Source of the DNA: Fragilaria crotonensis
Taxonomy: Eukaryota > Bacillariophyta > Fragilariophyceae > Fragilariales > Fragilariaceae
Reading direction: 5' to 3'
NCBI GenBank assembly: GCA_022925895.1
Contig: JAKSYS010000422.1
Coordinates: 1 to 53,851 of the forward strand
DNA: 53,851 nt
This document shows, piece after piece, positions 21,773 through 31,762 of the stretch; the stretch's first letter is position 1; each line of letters opens with the position of its first letter. The translations under genes were made by a program, and so were the position numbers. The notes beneath the pieces were generated by a model, which was not told the origin of the DNA, ran no database searches, and saw only the letters and a program-made list of their open reading frames with translations.

Positions 21773-22000
21773 GGGAGGCCGTGTATGTCCCCTAATCGAG
21801 CCGATCGAGCTTTTCTAAAAAAATCGACTTCATAAATTATAATGCAAATTAAGTTACGCATCAACTTTACCTACTAATCTCAGACTGCTCCTCTGAGGAT
21901 AGAAATACCCTTCACTGTACCAGTACTAAGTAGAACTCAGTACTCCCGTACACTAGTGCAGGTCATGGCCGACTCGATTAGGGGACATACACGGGCTCCC
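21773..22000. mobile_element. Small MITE-like inverted-repeat element (228 bp)
   Basis: GGGAGGCCGTGTATGTCCCC at 21773 continues as CTAATCGAG. The reverse complement, with one mismatch over ~28 bp, ends at 22000. The interior is AT-rich and non-coding. No clear target duplication. Confidence 0.65.
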
Positions 22001-22410
22001 TATCACTCTTTCGTACATCCCTCTCTATGTCATACCGGTAGAGAGAGCGATTCTACTTGCATTCCGTTTTGTTTCGTCTCCAGTCGTACACTCGATGAAC
22101 GACTGTGCGAATGATACTGTCGGATATACTGTACATGTATGCACTCTCTACCTCGTAGACTGTAATAGTACCCAGTACCTGTTACAGGTACTTGTATGCA
22201 TATATAGATAAGATGCATACACGTACTGCAAACTGCAATGAACAGTGGGTCTACGACGGTATGCGTCTATGAGTACTACGGTAGTCGTACGCAAGTGCAA
22301 CTATGATACCAAGCAAAGGGGTATTCATGACGAAATGCCAGGCACCATCAGGCACCCATACACAAGTGATTGGGCAAGAGAGCGACAGGAGTGTGATTTA
22401 ACTTGCGCAT
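22001..22410. other. Intergenic, GTAC-rich
   Basis: No gene seen. Contains GTACCCAGTACCTGTTACAG near 22169-22188. Confidence 0.45.
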
Positions 22411-23119
22411 TTATTGCACGTCGCCCGTGGGACAGGGAAATTTTTCTTCCGTACAGCATGCATCTACTTTGCGTTGTGTTTCGCCAACAGTCTGGTAAGG
22501 GCTACACCGCAGCAGTTCCACCTCATATCGGAGTGTTTCATCACGCGGGATGGGTCGGCGGAGTCCCATACGATAGGCATCGTACCGCGAAACACCGGCA
22601 TGCCCGTACCCTAACGGACCTGGAACAACGATGCGACGGATGCCTCCAGTGCGCATTCCCGAAATGCCATCCTCCAATCCCAAGGTTACTTGCGAACGTT
22701 GACTTGAGTCGCCACTTCTGAAGAAGTTATAATCAACCACTGTCCCAAGTTTGGAGGAGAGGAGCACCTGCGGCTTCGGTATCGAGAAAGACAGATCCAT
22801 CCTTTACGAGCCCGCGGACGTGCATCACCACGACATCGCCATTCTTGGATTGGACCGATTCGCCTCCTCCGACATGATCATCACGGTATTGGACTCCTGT
22901 TGGCGATCTCTTGATATCCCGAATGTCCTCCTCGGTGAATGCAAATGCTTTGGGCAACACACATGGAACTGGCGGCAGTACAAACGCTGCCACAAGAGGT
23001 GATAGCAGTTTCAGACCGAAGGCGCGTCGATTCCTCGATGCTGCTGACTGCAGTGCTCGACTTTTGGTCATTTCCCAACAACAGAGGATAAAAATGATCC
23101 GGAGAAGTGGGAAGCTCAT
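22411..23119 (-). pseudogene. Lumen-type FKBP peptidyl-prolyl isomerase (one frame change)
   Basis: Two overlapping minus-strand frames make one FKBP domain. Upstream part: TGVQYRDDHVGGGESVQSK, GDVVVMHVRGLVKDGSVFLDT. Downstream part: VTLGLEDGISGMRTGGIRRI, VVPGPLGYGHAGVSRY, ETLRYEVELL. The frame changes by one base around 22750-22765. I start at ATG 23119 because MSFPLLRIIFILCCW is a signal peptide; an earlier Met at 23200 exists. Next comes NRRAFGLKLLSPLVAAFVL, a twin-arginine-like lumen transfer signal, then PKAFAFTEED with an AxA cleavage site. Targeting therefore looks bipartite: plastid, then thylakoid lumen. FKBPs there help fold photosynthetic complexes. Divergent from COX10 across ~520 bp. 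Confidence 0.8.
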
Positions 23120-23636
23120 GGTCTCATGGAGTAGCTCAAATCCCGGATCCTTTGTTCCAAACCTAATGCGTAAAACAATGAGGTTTACAGTCTTGCTCAA
23201 TGGCAGGTGCGAAATGCGTCATGCGGTAAATCTATGGTACTGTACATGTTGTGCTCGTAGCTCGTAGTACAGTGTACAGTACTGACGTACGAGAATGGCC
23301 GAGAATCAGTCTACTCTACCGGTAGCTTGTACCAGATGCATGGTACTATGAATCGTACAGTAGCTTGTATTACTGTATGAAGAGCCAATCAGCTATTTTT
23401 CAAATTCTACAGCATCACTGCAATAATGCAAGTCTACTGTTGGACGTTGGTACGCTGGTATCACAGTACAGTACACCTTAACACCTGGTTGTTATTTGCA
23501 GCTTGTGAGTTTGAAGTGCAAGAAGAATGCACACTCATGGTGCTGACATCCGACGTTGAATGTCAGGTTTATTTACGGGTAGTCGTCAATTCACATCCCT
23601 TGCTCCTCTTGATCAATAGCATACCTCAACGATACC
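23120..23636. promoter_or_regulatory. Intergenic between divergent FKBP and COX10 genes
   Basis: About 520 bp that must hold both promoters. GTAC-rich patches at 23230-23350. No specific factor site identified. Confidence 0.4.
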
Positions 23637-24893
23637 ATGTCATCCCGCGTCATCTTAATCGGCAACTACTATATGCCGGTAGGACGACAAATAGTACTCC
23701 ACAGGCACAGGAACAGGACACAGTTGCTGTTTCGTCCATTACTCAGAGTATCATTCTCGTCCGATACAAACGCCAATGAAAAGACGCCGCCTCTGCCTCC
23801 GCCACGACAAGTTTCCACGCAGACAACACTCATCAAGGCATATTTAGACTTGAGTAAGGCTCGTTTGAGTGCTCTGGTCGTGGCGACGACTGCCGCTGGA
23901 TTTTTATCGGCCGGTGGTCCACTCGGGACCATGGGGTTTGCCTGTGCCGGAACAGCACTCTGCAGTTCGTCGGCCGCGGCACTCAATCAAGTTTTTGAAA
24001 TAAGCCGTGACTCCAAGATGAAACGCACTCAACAACGACCTCTTGTACAAGGGACCTTGTCTGTTACGAATGCAACCATGATGGCGTCTGTTTGGGGAGT
24101 GGCCGTGACGACACTCTTGGCGTACGGCACAGATCCCTACACAACTGCTCTTGGAGTGGGTAACATTGCTCTTTATTCTGGACTCTACACCTATTTGAAA
24201 CCCCGTACCATATATAATACTTGGGTCGGGGCCGTGGTTGGTGCAATCCCTCCCGTCATTGGTTGGAGTGCTGCCACTAGTGGCCACATTTTTGATGTCG
24301 AATGCTTGTTGCTCGGATCGACCTTGTATTTGTGGCAAATGCCACACTTTTTCGCCCTCTCCTACATGCATCGCGTCGACTACGCTCGTGGCGGATTTCA
24401 AATGGTGCCAGTTTTGGAAGACGATGGAGGCCGGTATGATGAGACGGCGAAGCTCATTACTCGATACGCGTGGTATCTAAGTACTATCCCCGTCTTGTCT
24501 ACATTGACAGGAGTTACCAGTACCATGTTTTGTTTGGAAGGATTCGTGTTGAATGGGTATGCTCTCAAGGTAGCATACGATTTTGATCGAGATCGGACCA
24601 ATGGCAAAGCTCGCCAAGTGTTCTTAACGTCGCTGTGGTATTTGCCCTGTTTGTTGATGCTATTTTTAATTCACTCCAAAACGTGGGACGAGAAAGAGAG
24701 TGATGACAATATCATTCGCCGGAAAATTGATGAGTATATTCACATTGTGAGAGACGAAGGACGGAAGCTATGCGTTCATGAAGTGGCAACCAATGGTGGA
24801 GTCGAGGCATGTCCAGTTGTTGTTGCCAAGAAGGGCTCGGACGAGGTGACTGCAGTGACGGCTGGTGCACTCCAAGTAGATGTAAAGCAGTAA
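23637..24893 (+). CDS. COX10: Protoheme IX farnesyltransferase (COX10)
   Basis: 418 residues, single exon. UbiA-family prenyltransferase that converts protoheme to heme O for cytochrome c oxidase, in the mitochondrial inner membrane. The first Asp-rich/Asn motif is N117-QVFEISRD125-SKMKRTQQRPL, with the typical RP after it. The second loop is LYLWQMPHFFALSYMHRVDYARGGFQMVP, carrying the COX10-typical W-x-x-PHF and YA..G..M. Several transmembrane helices follow from ARLSALVVATTAAGFLSAGG onward. The basic N-terminus (MSSRVILIGNYYMPVGRQIV...) fits a mitochondrial presequence. The ~80-residue C-terminal tail after the last helix is hydrophilic and longer than usual. Confidence 0.93.
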   Translation: MSSRVILIGNYYMPVGRQIVLHRHRNRTQLLFRPLLRVSFSSDTNANEKTPPLPPPRQVSTQTTLIKAYLDLSKARLSALVVATTAAGFLSAGGPLGTMGFACAGTALCSSSAAALNQVFEISRDSKMKRTQQRPLVQGTLSVTNATMMASVWGVAVTTLLAYGTDPYTTALGVGNIALYSGLYTYLKPRTIYNTWVGAVVGAIPPVIGWSAATSGHIFDVECLLLGSTLYLWQMPHFFALSYMHRVDYARGGFQMVPVLEDDGGRYDETAKLITRYAWYLSTIPVLSTLTGVTSTMFCLEGFVLNGYALKVAYDFDRDRTNGKARQVFLTSLWYLPCLLMLFLIHSKTWDEKESDDNIIRRKIDEYIHIVRDEGRKLCVHEVATNGGVEACPVVVAKKGSDEVTAVTAGALQVDVKQ

Positions 24894-25280
24894 AATAGTC
24901 GGGCACGTCATGAGTCGTTTTATCATTAGTAATTTAGATTGAAAATGACAAATTCCTCCTGTGCAGCACCAATGTATAATGTGAGGATCACTTGGCCACA
25001 ACAAATTGATACGGACCAGCTGCGTTTGACAGGAGGACAAACGTTACGACTGGCCACTCTCCTCGATTTTGCTTTGAAAAAGGTAATCCGAGTTTTTGTG
25101 AGGATTACTTGATTTAGACGAATTGACGTGGACCTGCTGAGGCTCACTATGTAAAGTTCTGGCGCAGGTAATTCTTCGCTGCCGAGCACAACGATGTGTT
25201 GAATTCAGACTCTTCTTGCATGTCCAGGGTGAGAATAAGGCAATGCCAAAGCTAAGCGATTATCCTAAAAATTATCCCAA
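24894..25280. other. Intergenic between convergent COX10 and POR
   Basis: 387 bp, no gene seen; 3' ends of both neighbours. Confidence 0.5.
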
Positions 25281-27089
25281 CTAAGCATTTACAGCGACTC
25301 GTTCCTCAGAGAACACTTTCTGAGCGATCTCGTCTTCCAACTCTTGCTGCTCCTCCGCGGTGATGGAAGGTGCAACGTCTTCAACACTGTTATCCGCTGC
25401 GACATTCTCGTCAGAAATAATTGGCTCCGCTTCTTCTGAAGTTACGGTTGAACTGTCTCCGGTACTAGCACCTTCAACCCCAGTCTCAACGAAGGATCCT
25501 TTCAAGGCTTCTTCTGGAAGGCGTCCCAAAACTCTCTTGCCAACAAACTTGAAGACTCGCCCAACTGTGTTTCCGACAGCGATTCCGACAACCTTGTCTG
25601 CCACTACAGCCGTCTTTTTCAGGGTAGAAACTTGGACGGGTGATCCATCGGCGTTGAATCCAGGGCGCTCACCTCGGATTCTCTTCATTTCCTCCTTCGC
25701 GATCATGTACTTGCTGACACCGCCAATCACCTTCAATGTAGGACATGGCGATGTGACTTGTCTCAAATCAGGCCATTCAGCGCCAGTAATATCGGTAGAA
25801 AGCTTGAAGAGTCGGAACGAGAGATCCATATCGAGAACTTTGGCCGATTGGTCATTCTCGAAGATTGAATCCCACCCTCCTCCGGCTCCACCGCCTCCAG
25901 AAATCTGTCCGCCCTTCTCAAGAGCTTCGGCACCGCGTCCTTCTCGCGGACCACCATTCCAGCTCCAGTAGACCCCAGATTTGCTGCAGCGAGGATCGTG
26001 AGCGACTTGAAAGAGACGCTGACCCGCTTCCTCTTCCCCGACGAAGCCTCCCGTGATGAATTTCATGAAAACAGGAAAGTACTGGCGAAACCATGATCGC
26101 TTTTCCCGGAAGAGTGGAGATTCGGCAATGCACCCTGGGTAGATGGAGCTGAAAGCAATGCCGGTCAATTTGTTGTATTTGGCATGCAAGGTGTTGGAGA
26201 GCATCATGAGACAGAGCTTGGAATCCTTGTAGGCCTTGGCTCCATCGAAGGAATATCCATCCGCCATGGCAATGGGGTTGGTGAAGCCGGCCTCAAAGCC
26301 ATCGAGTTCATGCAAGTCGGCAATGGGGTAGACACCGCCACCGCCGACGGTGTTGTCGTTTCCTGTGACGGATCCAACCATTGTGATTCTTGCATCTTTT
26401 GACGCCATCATGGCAGGCATAAGTTTGCTGTAGATGCGCAAGTAGCAAGAGGTAAGTTTTCAGCGTCGTTTCGAATGCGATCAGTGTGTCGGACACTTCG
26501 GGACAAGTGCACGTACCTTATCATGAGAAAATGGGACAAGTAGTTGATCTGCATCGTTTGCTCATGGTTGTCTTTGCTCCATTTGGCGTAGGGTAGGGAT
26601 GGCTGGTAGACTCCGGCATTGCACAGCAAGCGGTCAATGGGCTTGCCCATTCGAAATTCCTCCACTCGATCACAAAAGTCTTTGACAGAATCAAATGAGT
26701 TGAGCTCGCATTCCATGGGGGTGAAGTGTTCCTTGGGGAAGCCATCAATCTCAGCGACAACCTCCATTTTGTCCAAGTCCCTGACAGCGCCGATCACATG
26801 ATACTCCCCTGTTCGAAGTAGGGCCATTGCCGTCTTACGTCCTAGACCAGAAGAAGAACCAGTGATGACAACGAGCTCTGTGGAGACGAGAAGTTAGCGT
26901 CGGATTTTGAGGATTCTTGAGCGAGGACGACGACAAAATCTTACTCTTGTTTCCGAAGCGTTCCTTGATCAGTTCTTGACGAGCAAAATCCTGTGGCGAT
27001 GGGAGCTTCCAGTCTGCCATGAATTTGAAGCCCCGAGCAGCGGGGACCACTGCTTGGAGGACAAGCAGAAGCAGTGATGAGGTCTTCAT
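25281..27089 (-). CDS. POR: Light-dependent protochlorophyllide oxidoreductase (three exons)
   Basis: Exons (minus strand) 27089-26945, 26877-26517 and 26427-25281; introns 26878-26944 (67 bp, GTAAGA...CCACAG) and 26428-26516 (89 bp, GTACGT...CTACAG) restore one 550-residue frame. NADPH fold TGSSSGLGRKTA near residue 55, LLCNAGVYQP, MVGSVTGN, and catalytic YKDSK with Tyr and Lys near residue 235, then SSIYPGCIAESPLFRE and GVYWSWNG, all as in POR. It reduces protochlorophyllide to chlorophyllide with light and NADPH on plastid membranes. The N-terminus MKTSSLLLLVLQAVVPAARG is a signal peptide followed by FKF, fitting diatom-type plastid import. A ~130-residue C-terminal tail, ending in an acidic Glu-rich stretch, goes beyond the POR core. 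Confidence 0.93.
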
Positions 27090-27581
27090 TCTAGCAGTGA
27101 GGTGACCGAACGTATTTTGGAAGGTGCTTTTCTGAATTCGGTTTTCGTGTGCTTGATGTGCAAGCTGTTGAAGTTGACTTTTCTTCACCCCAAGATCCGA
27201 CACTCAAAACTCTTTCCTTCATCTGTCTGGCAACCATCAAACGATGAGAACCCAAGATCGAATATCGAACGAAGAACAGTTCGTTAATCTATTGCCCCTC
27301 CTTAATTTGAGATGCCAGGCGTAGCAGAAACGGACATATTTTGCGTCACGAGCAATCGAAAATGTGCGTAAGGTATCTTTTTCCTGATGCTTGCCAGACG
27401 TGCCGTAATGAAAGTTGCGTCTGGAGCACAGCCGGAGGCTATAGAGACTACAAAGATGCCGGTTTTTCGTCACGAAAGCGAACTCCAAATCCATTTCCTT
27501 TCCAGCTGGAAACAGAGTAAAGGATTCAACCTCTCTCTCGTTAAATTCTTCAACTCAAATATTCACCGAAACGTCGTCAAG
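27090..27581. promoter_or_regulatory. Shared upstream region of divergent POR and ferredoxin-like genes
   Basis: 492 bp between two start codons pointing away from each other, both for plastid proteins. Shared light-responsive control is plausible but inferred; I see no named motif. Confidence 0.4.
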
Positions 27582-28247
27582 ATGATGCGCCTTGGGTTGA
27601 TCTTTCTGCTTGCCTGCTCCTCCACTCATGGCTTTCTTGGTCCGGGAGTGATTCCTCGTACAAATACAGCTTCGAATCCGTCGTCGTCATCGCAGCTGAA
27701 TGTCGTTGGCGTTGGCAAAAAATACGAACCCAAATGGGTCAAGAAGGAAACACTCGGAGGTGATGGTTTGGATGAGAAAGCCAAGGGTCTCATTGGTGAT
27801 ATTCCTGTCGTCTTCAAGCAGGGAAACTCAACGAAGAGAACCATGGCCCTCGTTGGTCAGCCCCTCTCGGATGTTGCCACGCAAGCCAATCAATTCATCA
27901 AATACGGGTGCAAAAAGGGAGAATGCGGAACCTGCGAATGCATGGTCGACGGAAAGTGGATTCGTCCCTGTGTCGAGACTGTGCCTGCCATACCGAAAGG
28001 TCAGGAGCTCGTTCTTCAACTCAAGGCCTTGAAAAGCAAGTCCACCTCGTCGGGTAAATTCTACTCAGTCCGGTCGTTTATCATGGGATTTTACAACAAT
28101 GCCCTTGGAATGGTCGGTTTCGTCAGGACACGACGAGAAGCGAAGAAGAATTGGCAAGACAGGCTGGAGTATGAAGAGTTGGTCCGAATCAAGACGTTGG
28201 AGAAGAAAGCCGCACGTGCTGCGGAAACGCAAGGGGTCAAGCCCTGA
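27582..28247 (+). CDS. Plastid [2Fe-2S] ferredoxin-like protein
   Basis: 221 residues from ATG at 27582 (AAGATGATGCG). The longer frame from 27387 is rejected since MMRLGLIFLLACSSTHGFLG is a clean signal peptide with a G-F plastid-cleavage context. The core has C110-KKGE-C115-GT-C118-EC-...-C130, that is Cx4Cx2Cx11C: the [2Fe-2S] ligand spacing of succinate-dehydrogenase-type clusters, not of plant photosynthetic ferredoxin, where the last Cys is ~29 residues on. The upstream VVFKQGNSTKRTMALVGQPL has the beta-grasp look. A hydrophobic-to-basic tail (SFIMGFYNNALGMVGFVRTRREAKK...) follows. Probably an electron carrier or an assembly factor; partner unknown. Confidence 0.82.
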   Translation: MMRLGLIFLLACSSTHGFLGPGVIPRTNTASNPSSSSQLNVVGVGKKYEPKWVKKETLGGDGLDEKAKGLIGDIPVVFKQGNSTKRTMALVGQPLSDVATQANQFIKYGCKKGECGTCECMVDGKWIRPCVETVPAIPKGQELVLQLKALKSKSTSSGKFYSVRSFIMGFYNNALGMVGFVRTRREAKKNWQDRLEYEELVRIKTLEKKAARAAETQGVKP

Positions 28248-29282
28248 CTTCTTTAGTGGATGAACCCTTAGTTGTGCATAGCAATATCTTCTGTGATGAG
28301 TTGCTAGAGTCGATTCAATACAGTGGATTTGGAAGAATTCGGTGCAAGCCTTCAGAGACTCGACTGATTTTTCACTACTCGTACTATAGGTAGTAGAGTA
28401 CTGTAAGTTTGTAGGCGTTTATCTTGGCCAAGGATCATAAGGTATATCGTCCTTCTTGTGCCGTACTTGGTACACGGGTCGGTCCTTCCAGATAGCTAAG
28501 GGGAATTTCTTGGTACAGCAAACGCGGGCATACCTGCAAGCTTCAGTGAATGCGTGCGACAAAGCTCAGGAAATTGCAAAATACTACTGTATACTACCAG
28601 TTCTCTAGTCAACAACGTTGGCTGGCGAGCTTCATAAGTCGCAAGTTTGTTTAACCTGCTACAAGTACCTGCTACTAGTAGTATATTAGGGGGCCATAAT
28701 ACCTACAAACTAGAGTGTATCGTTGGACAGCAAAGTTTAATAGAGATTTGAACTGAGTAGTAGAAAACTGGATGACAATAGTTGAAAGCTGCTGATGTTA
28801 AATAGTAGTCGAGTAATGCGTCAAGCCAGCAATCCATTACTTCATTAGATTTGTCCATTCTGGAGTCCAAACTCCATCAAATGCATGTTTTCCATTACCA
28901 CACTGACAGCGCAGAATCATTAGAAAACTTATCTGAAGCGTATTTGTAGAATCCAGGAAGTCAGCTTTGTTCAATGTCCTTACTAGCAGACTAGAGTTGG
29001 TACTGCTCCCTCTGGTGAAACATCTTGCAAGTCAATCTGTAGTCCCAGCTACCAACCACATCTTACCCAGTGAACACCAATGATATGACCCTGTGTGATG
29101 ATGGGTTGCCAGTACCAGTGGCATGCGCCGTCATCCGTGATATCATTTGTAGGTCCACTTCAGAATTGTACAGTACTGTACTCGGAGTACGGGCGAACTC
29201 CAGCATTACTATCGGGATCATAACCTTTCTAAATTCTTTTCTTGCTTCCCCTTCATAATTTACATCGGCACACTGTTATACC
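28248..29282. other. Intergenic
   Basis: About 1 kb without a supported gene; AT-rich with scattered CTACTAGTAG and GTAC words. Confidence 0.5.
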
Positions 29283-30140
29283 ATGTCCGACTTGGTTCCG
29301 TCCGTCGAGGATGCCATTCAGCAGTTTGTCGATTCCAAGAAGGAGTATCACACGAAAGCGGATGTATTGCGAGTGATACGAGATCAGTCGCAGCTACTAT
29401 ACGAGCAACAATTGGTTTTGGACGCACTCACTCAAGATCCGATGAAACAGCTCGATGATGACGTGGAGGACGTCCAACGAATCCAGAAACTGTTGAAAGT
29501 AACTTCCTGCCATCGAGTGGTCACGCGCGAAGGATTGTCGATGATAGAAGCATCTGTACAATTAGAGAAGGATGATAAAATGACGTCTGTCGACCATCAC
29601 GTCCAACTCACTTTTCGATACGAACGACGACCAATGCATCCTGACGATATCGTTCACGAATCCATTCCACATGAAGGAACTCACATTATATACACGATTG
29701 AAGTATCTAAGGATTTTGGTGAGAGGCTTCGATTGTTGGTAGTCGAGTGCTGGGCTTCTGGAGAGGCCCCATCCATGTTACCAGCTCTGCCTATTGACGG
29801 GTGGGAAGATATGGATGACGAAGAAGATCAAGAGCCAATGGACGCCATCAAAGAAGACGACGACGACCTTAAAGATGTTGCCATTGAAGGCAACTCCTCA
29901 GATGCCCAACACCTGGTGGACAGATTCGCCGCCTACATGGACCCTGACGCAGTCCAGCAATTTCGAACGTGGTCGACACTCAAAATGGACGATGTGCCCC
30001 TCTTCTTTCTGTTGATGACATTTCCCTTTTGGGAGCAAGAGTGGGATTTGGTCGGGTTCGTCTTGGAAGGTGTTTTCGGCGATGATGATGAAGACGACGC
30101 GGTAGACTTTGACGCTGAAGGTGAAGAAGTCACCCCGTGA
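29283..30140 (+). CDS. Acidic protein of unknown function
   Basis: 285 residues, single exon, ATG at 29283 (TACCATGTCCGAC). I recognise no family. The N-terminal third is probably helical (VEDAIQQFVDSKKEYHTKADVLRVIRD). The middle is beta-like (HHVQLTFRYERRPM, THIIYTIEVSKDFGERLRLLVVECW). Then come an acidic linker (DDEEDQEPMD...KEDDDDLKD), a block FRTWSTLKMDDVPLFFLLMTF with PFWEQEWDLVGFVLEGVF, and a very acidic end. No signal peptide. The clean long frame with well-behaved codons argues for a real gene. Cytosolic or nuclear by default. Confidence 0.78.
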   Translation: MSDLVPSVEDAIQQFVDSKKEYHTKADVLRVIRDQSQLLYEQQLVLDALTQDPMKQLDDDVEDVQRIQKLLKVTSCHRVVTREGLSMIEASVQLEKDDKMTSVDHHVQLTFRYERRPMHPDDIVHESIPHEGTHIIYTIEVSKDFGERLRLLVVECWASGEAPSMLPALPIDGWEDMDDEEDQEPMDAIKEDDDDLKDVAIEGNSSDAQHLVDRFAAYMDPDAVQQFRTWSTLKMDDVPLFFLLMTFPFWEQEWDLVGFVLEGVFGDDDEDDAVDFDAEGEEVTP

Positions 30141-31762
30141 ATTGTGCCTCGTCGGCCTTCAAGTTTTTTTGTTGCCGTCACTGCCTTTCGCCCACCTGTT
30201 TTCTGCGAAGGCAAACTGAGTCGTGTTGGCAAACCAGGATTGTCGCGATGAAATCTCTATTGTTCTACCATTTGATGTTCACTTGTCAACAAGACACCAG
30301 ATTTCCCTGTCCGACTGGCAACGTCGAGCTCCCCCTATTGACATTTTTTTGGTCTGAACCGTTGCTTGGAGTTGGCATCAAATCAAGCGTGGACACCCGG
30401 CAACTTGAGGCCCTATGATCGAATTGTTGGTCCACATTGTCACTGGTTTGCTTCATTGCTGTCGGAGTGTTTAGTGGGAGTACCAATGCGATGAGCGCCT
30501 ATAGTTGAAGGATCCTCGGAACAGGAATTCACCTTGCGATTGATTTCCTCGCCTCAGGCAACGCGAACAGGGCTTCGCATTGATGGTTCGCAAAACTGGA
30601 GCAAAGCGCATCCCGTGGATTAAATCCATGTGGGATTAACGCCCGGCAGCATGACATGCGAACGAATTGAATGCTGGGGAGATAATCAAATCTAGATAGC
30701 TTAGCGGCAATAAATGACTTCACGTTGCGTTCCAACCACCAAGTACTCTCGCACCACCAAGCCTTCTCAATGTTTCTCATTCACAATCTCAATAGGGGAT
30801 GGCAGTGGGTAGTCTCAAGGTTACCGTTATACCTCCATGTCTGGCGTCACCCGTCTCCTTCTGTCACGCAATCGTCTCGAAGTTACCGAACCGGTCTTCG
30901 TCACTATCTCTGCTTTCGGTAGAACACTAACTATCGACAGGTGCAATTCCATTACAAGTGAATCATCTTGGTATGCCTTACGTGCTGCTGTGATGCTCTT
31001 GACTAGCAGCGTTCAACTCACACGGCAGGGTTACGCTGCAAGAAAGTGTCATGTAATCATAACTTCGATCAACTAGACAAGGTCGCTTCGGTCGCTGTCC
31101 AGCAGCGTTGTTGCAGGGCAACCTTCGTAGTGCCTTGTCAGCTTCACAGCGCCATGTGTTCGGGCCACACCCATGACCACTCAACATCATCGCATGAGTC
31201 TCGAAGGGAGATCCCTCAAGCTGAGAGCATGCTTCCGTTTGTCGCGCGAAGGGTCAAAGCCGTAGCTGCGATGTTGATACATGCAGGCCGCAACCTCTCC
31301 CAGTCTCCAGGTTTGGTAACGTTTCCTATGGAGAGAAGATTCAAAGGAGAAAACACTTTGTGCAGGTACGTCAAAGAACACAGGAATTGATGTAAGCGTC
31401 TTTTATTGTTAACACCACATCATTCAGGTACTCTTGTGAGTATCTTGAACTCCTTCGTGTTGGCGACGTACTGGCCTCCAAGCGCCAAGTACTCGCTGCC
31501 AGACAGTGGAAACTGGTCGTGATCGACATACCGTGGACACGCCTTCTCAGTCTTCTTACTATTGGTAGGTGCTTCAGCTCTCCACCACGCGCGTCTTCCA
31601 CGAAAGTGAATAACCAGCTGATAGGAATCGTGAGAAAAGATCACCCTACCGAAACGTTCCAGGAGCAATGTCAGGATGCGATACGATGTTGCAACGTTGC
31701 CGAGTCTGTCATCCAGATAGCTTCCATTGACGACGACGATTGCAGAACGTAATTACTTGAGC
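30141..31762. other. Intergenic, ~1.6 kb
   Basis: No convincing gene. An unassigned minus-strand open stretch lies at 31420-31668 (RGRRAWWRAEAPTNSKK, YVDHDQFPLSGSEYLALGG). It has some protein-like character but no start or partner exon I can support; it may be a relic. Confidence 0.4.

Noticed and set aside
22245..22721. A plus-strand 158-residue ORF
   Set aside because: Antisense shadow of the FKBP domain, which has clear conserved motifs on the minus strand.
31420..31668. Minus-strand open stretch with GGQYVANTKEF as a gene
   Set aside because: No start, no exon partner and no family recognised; left as an unassigned stretch.
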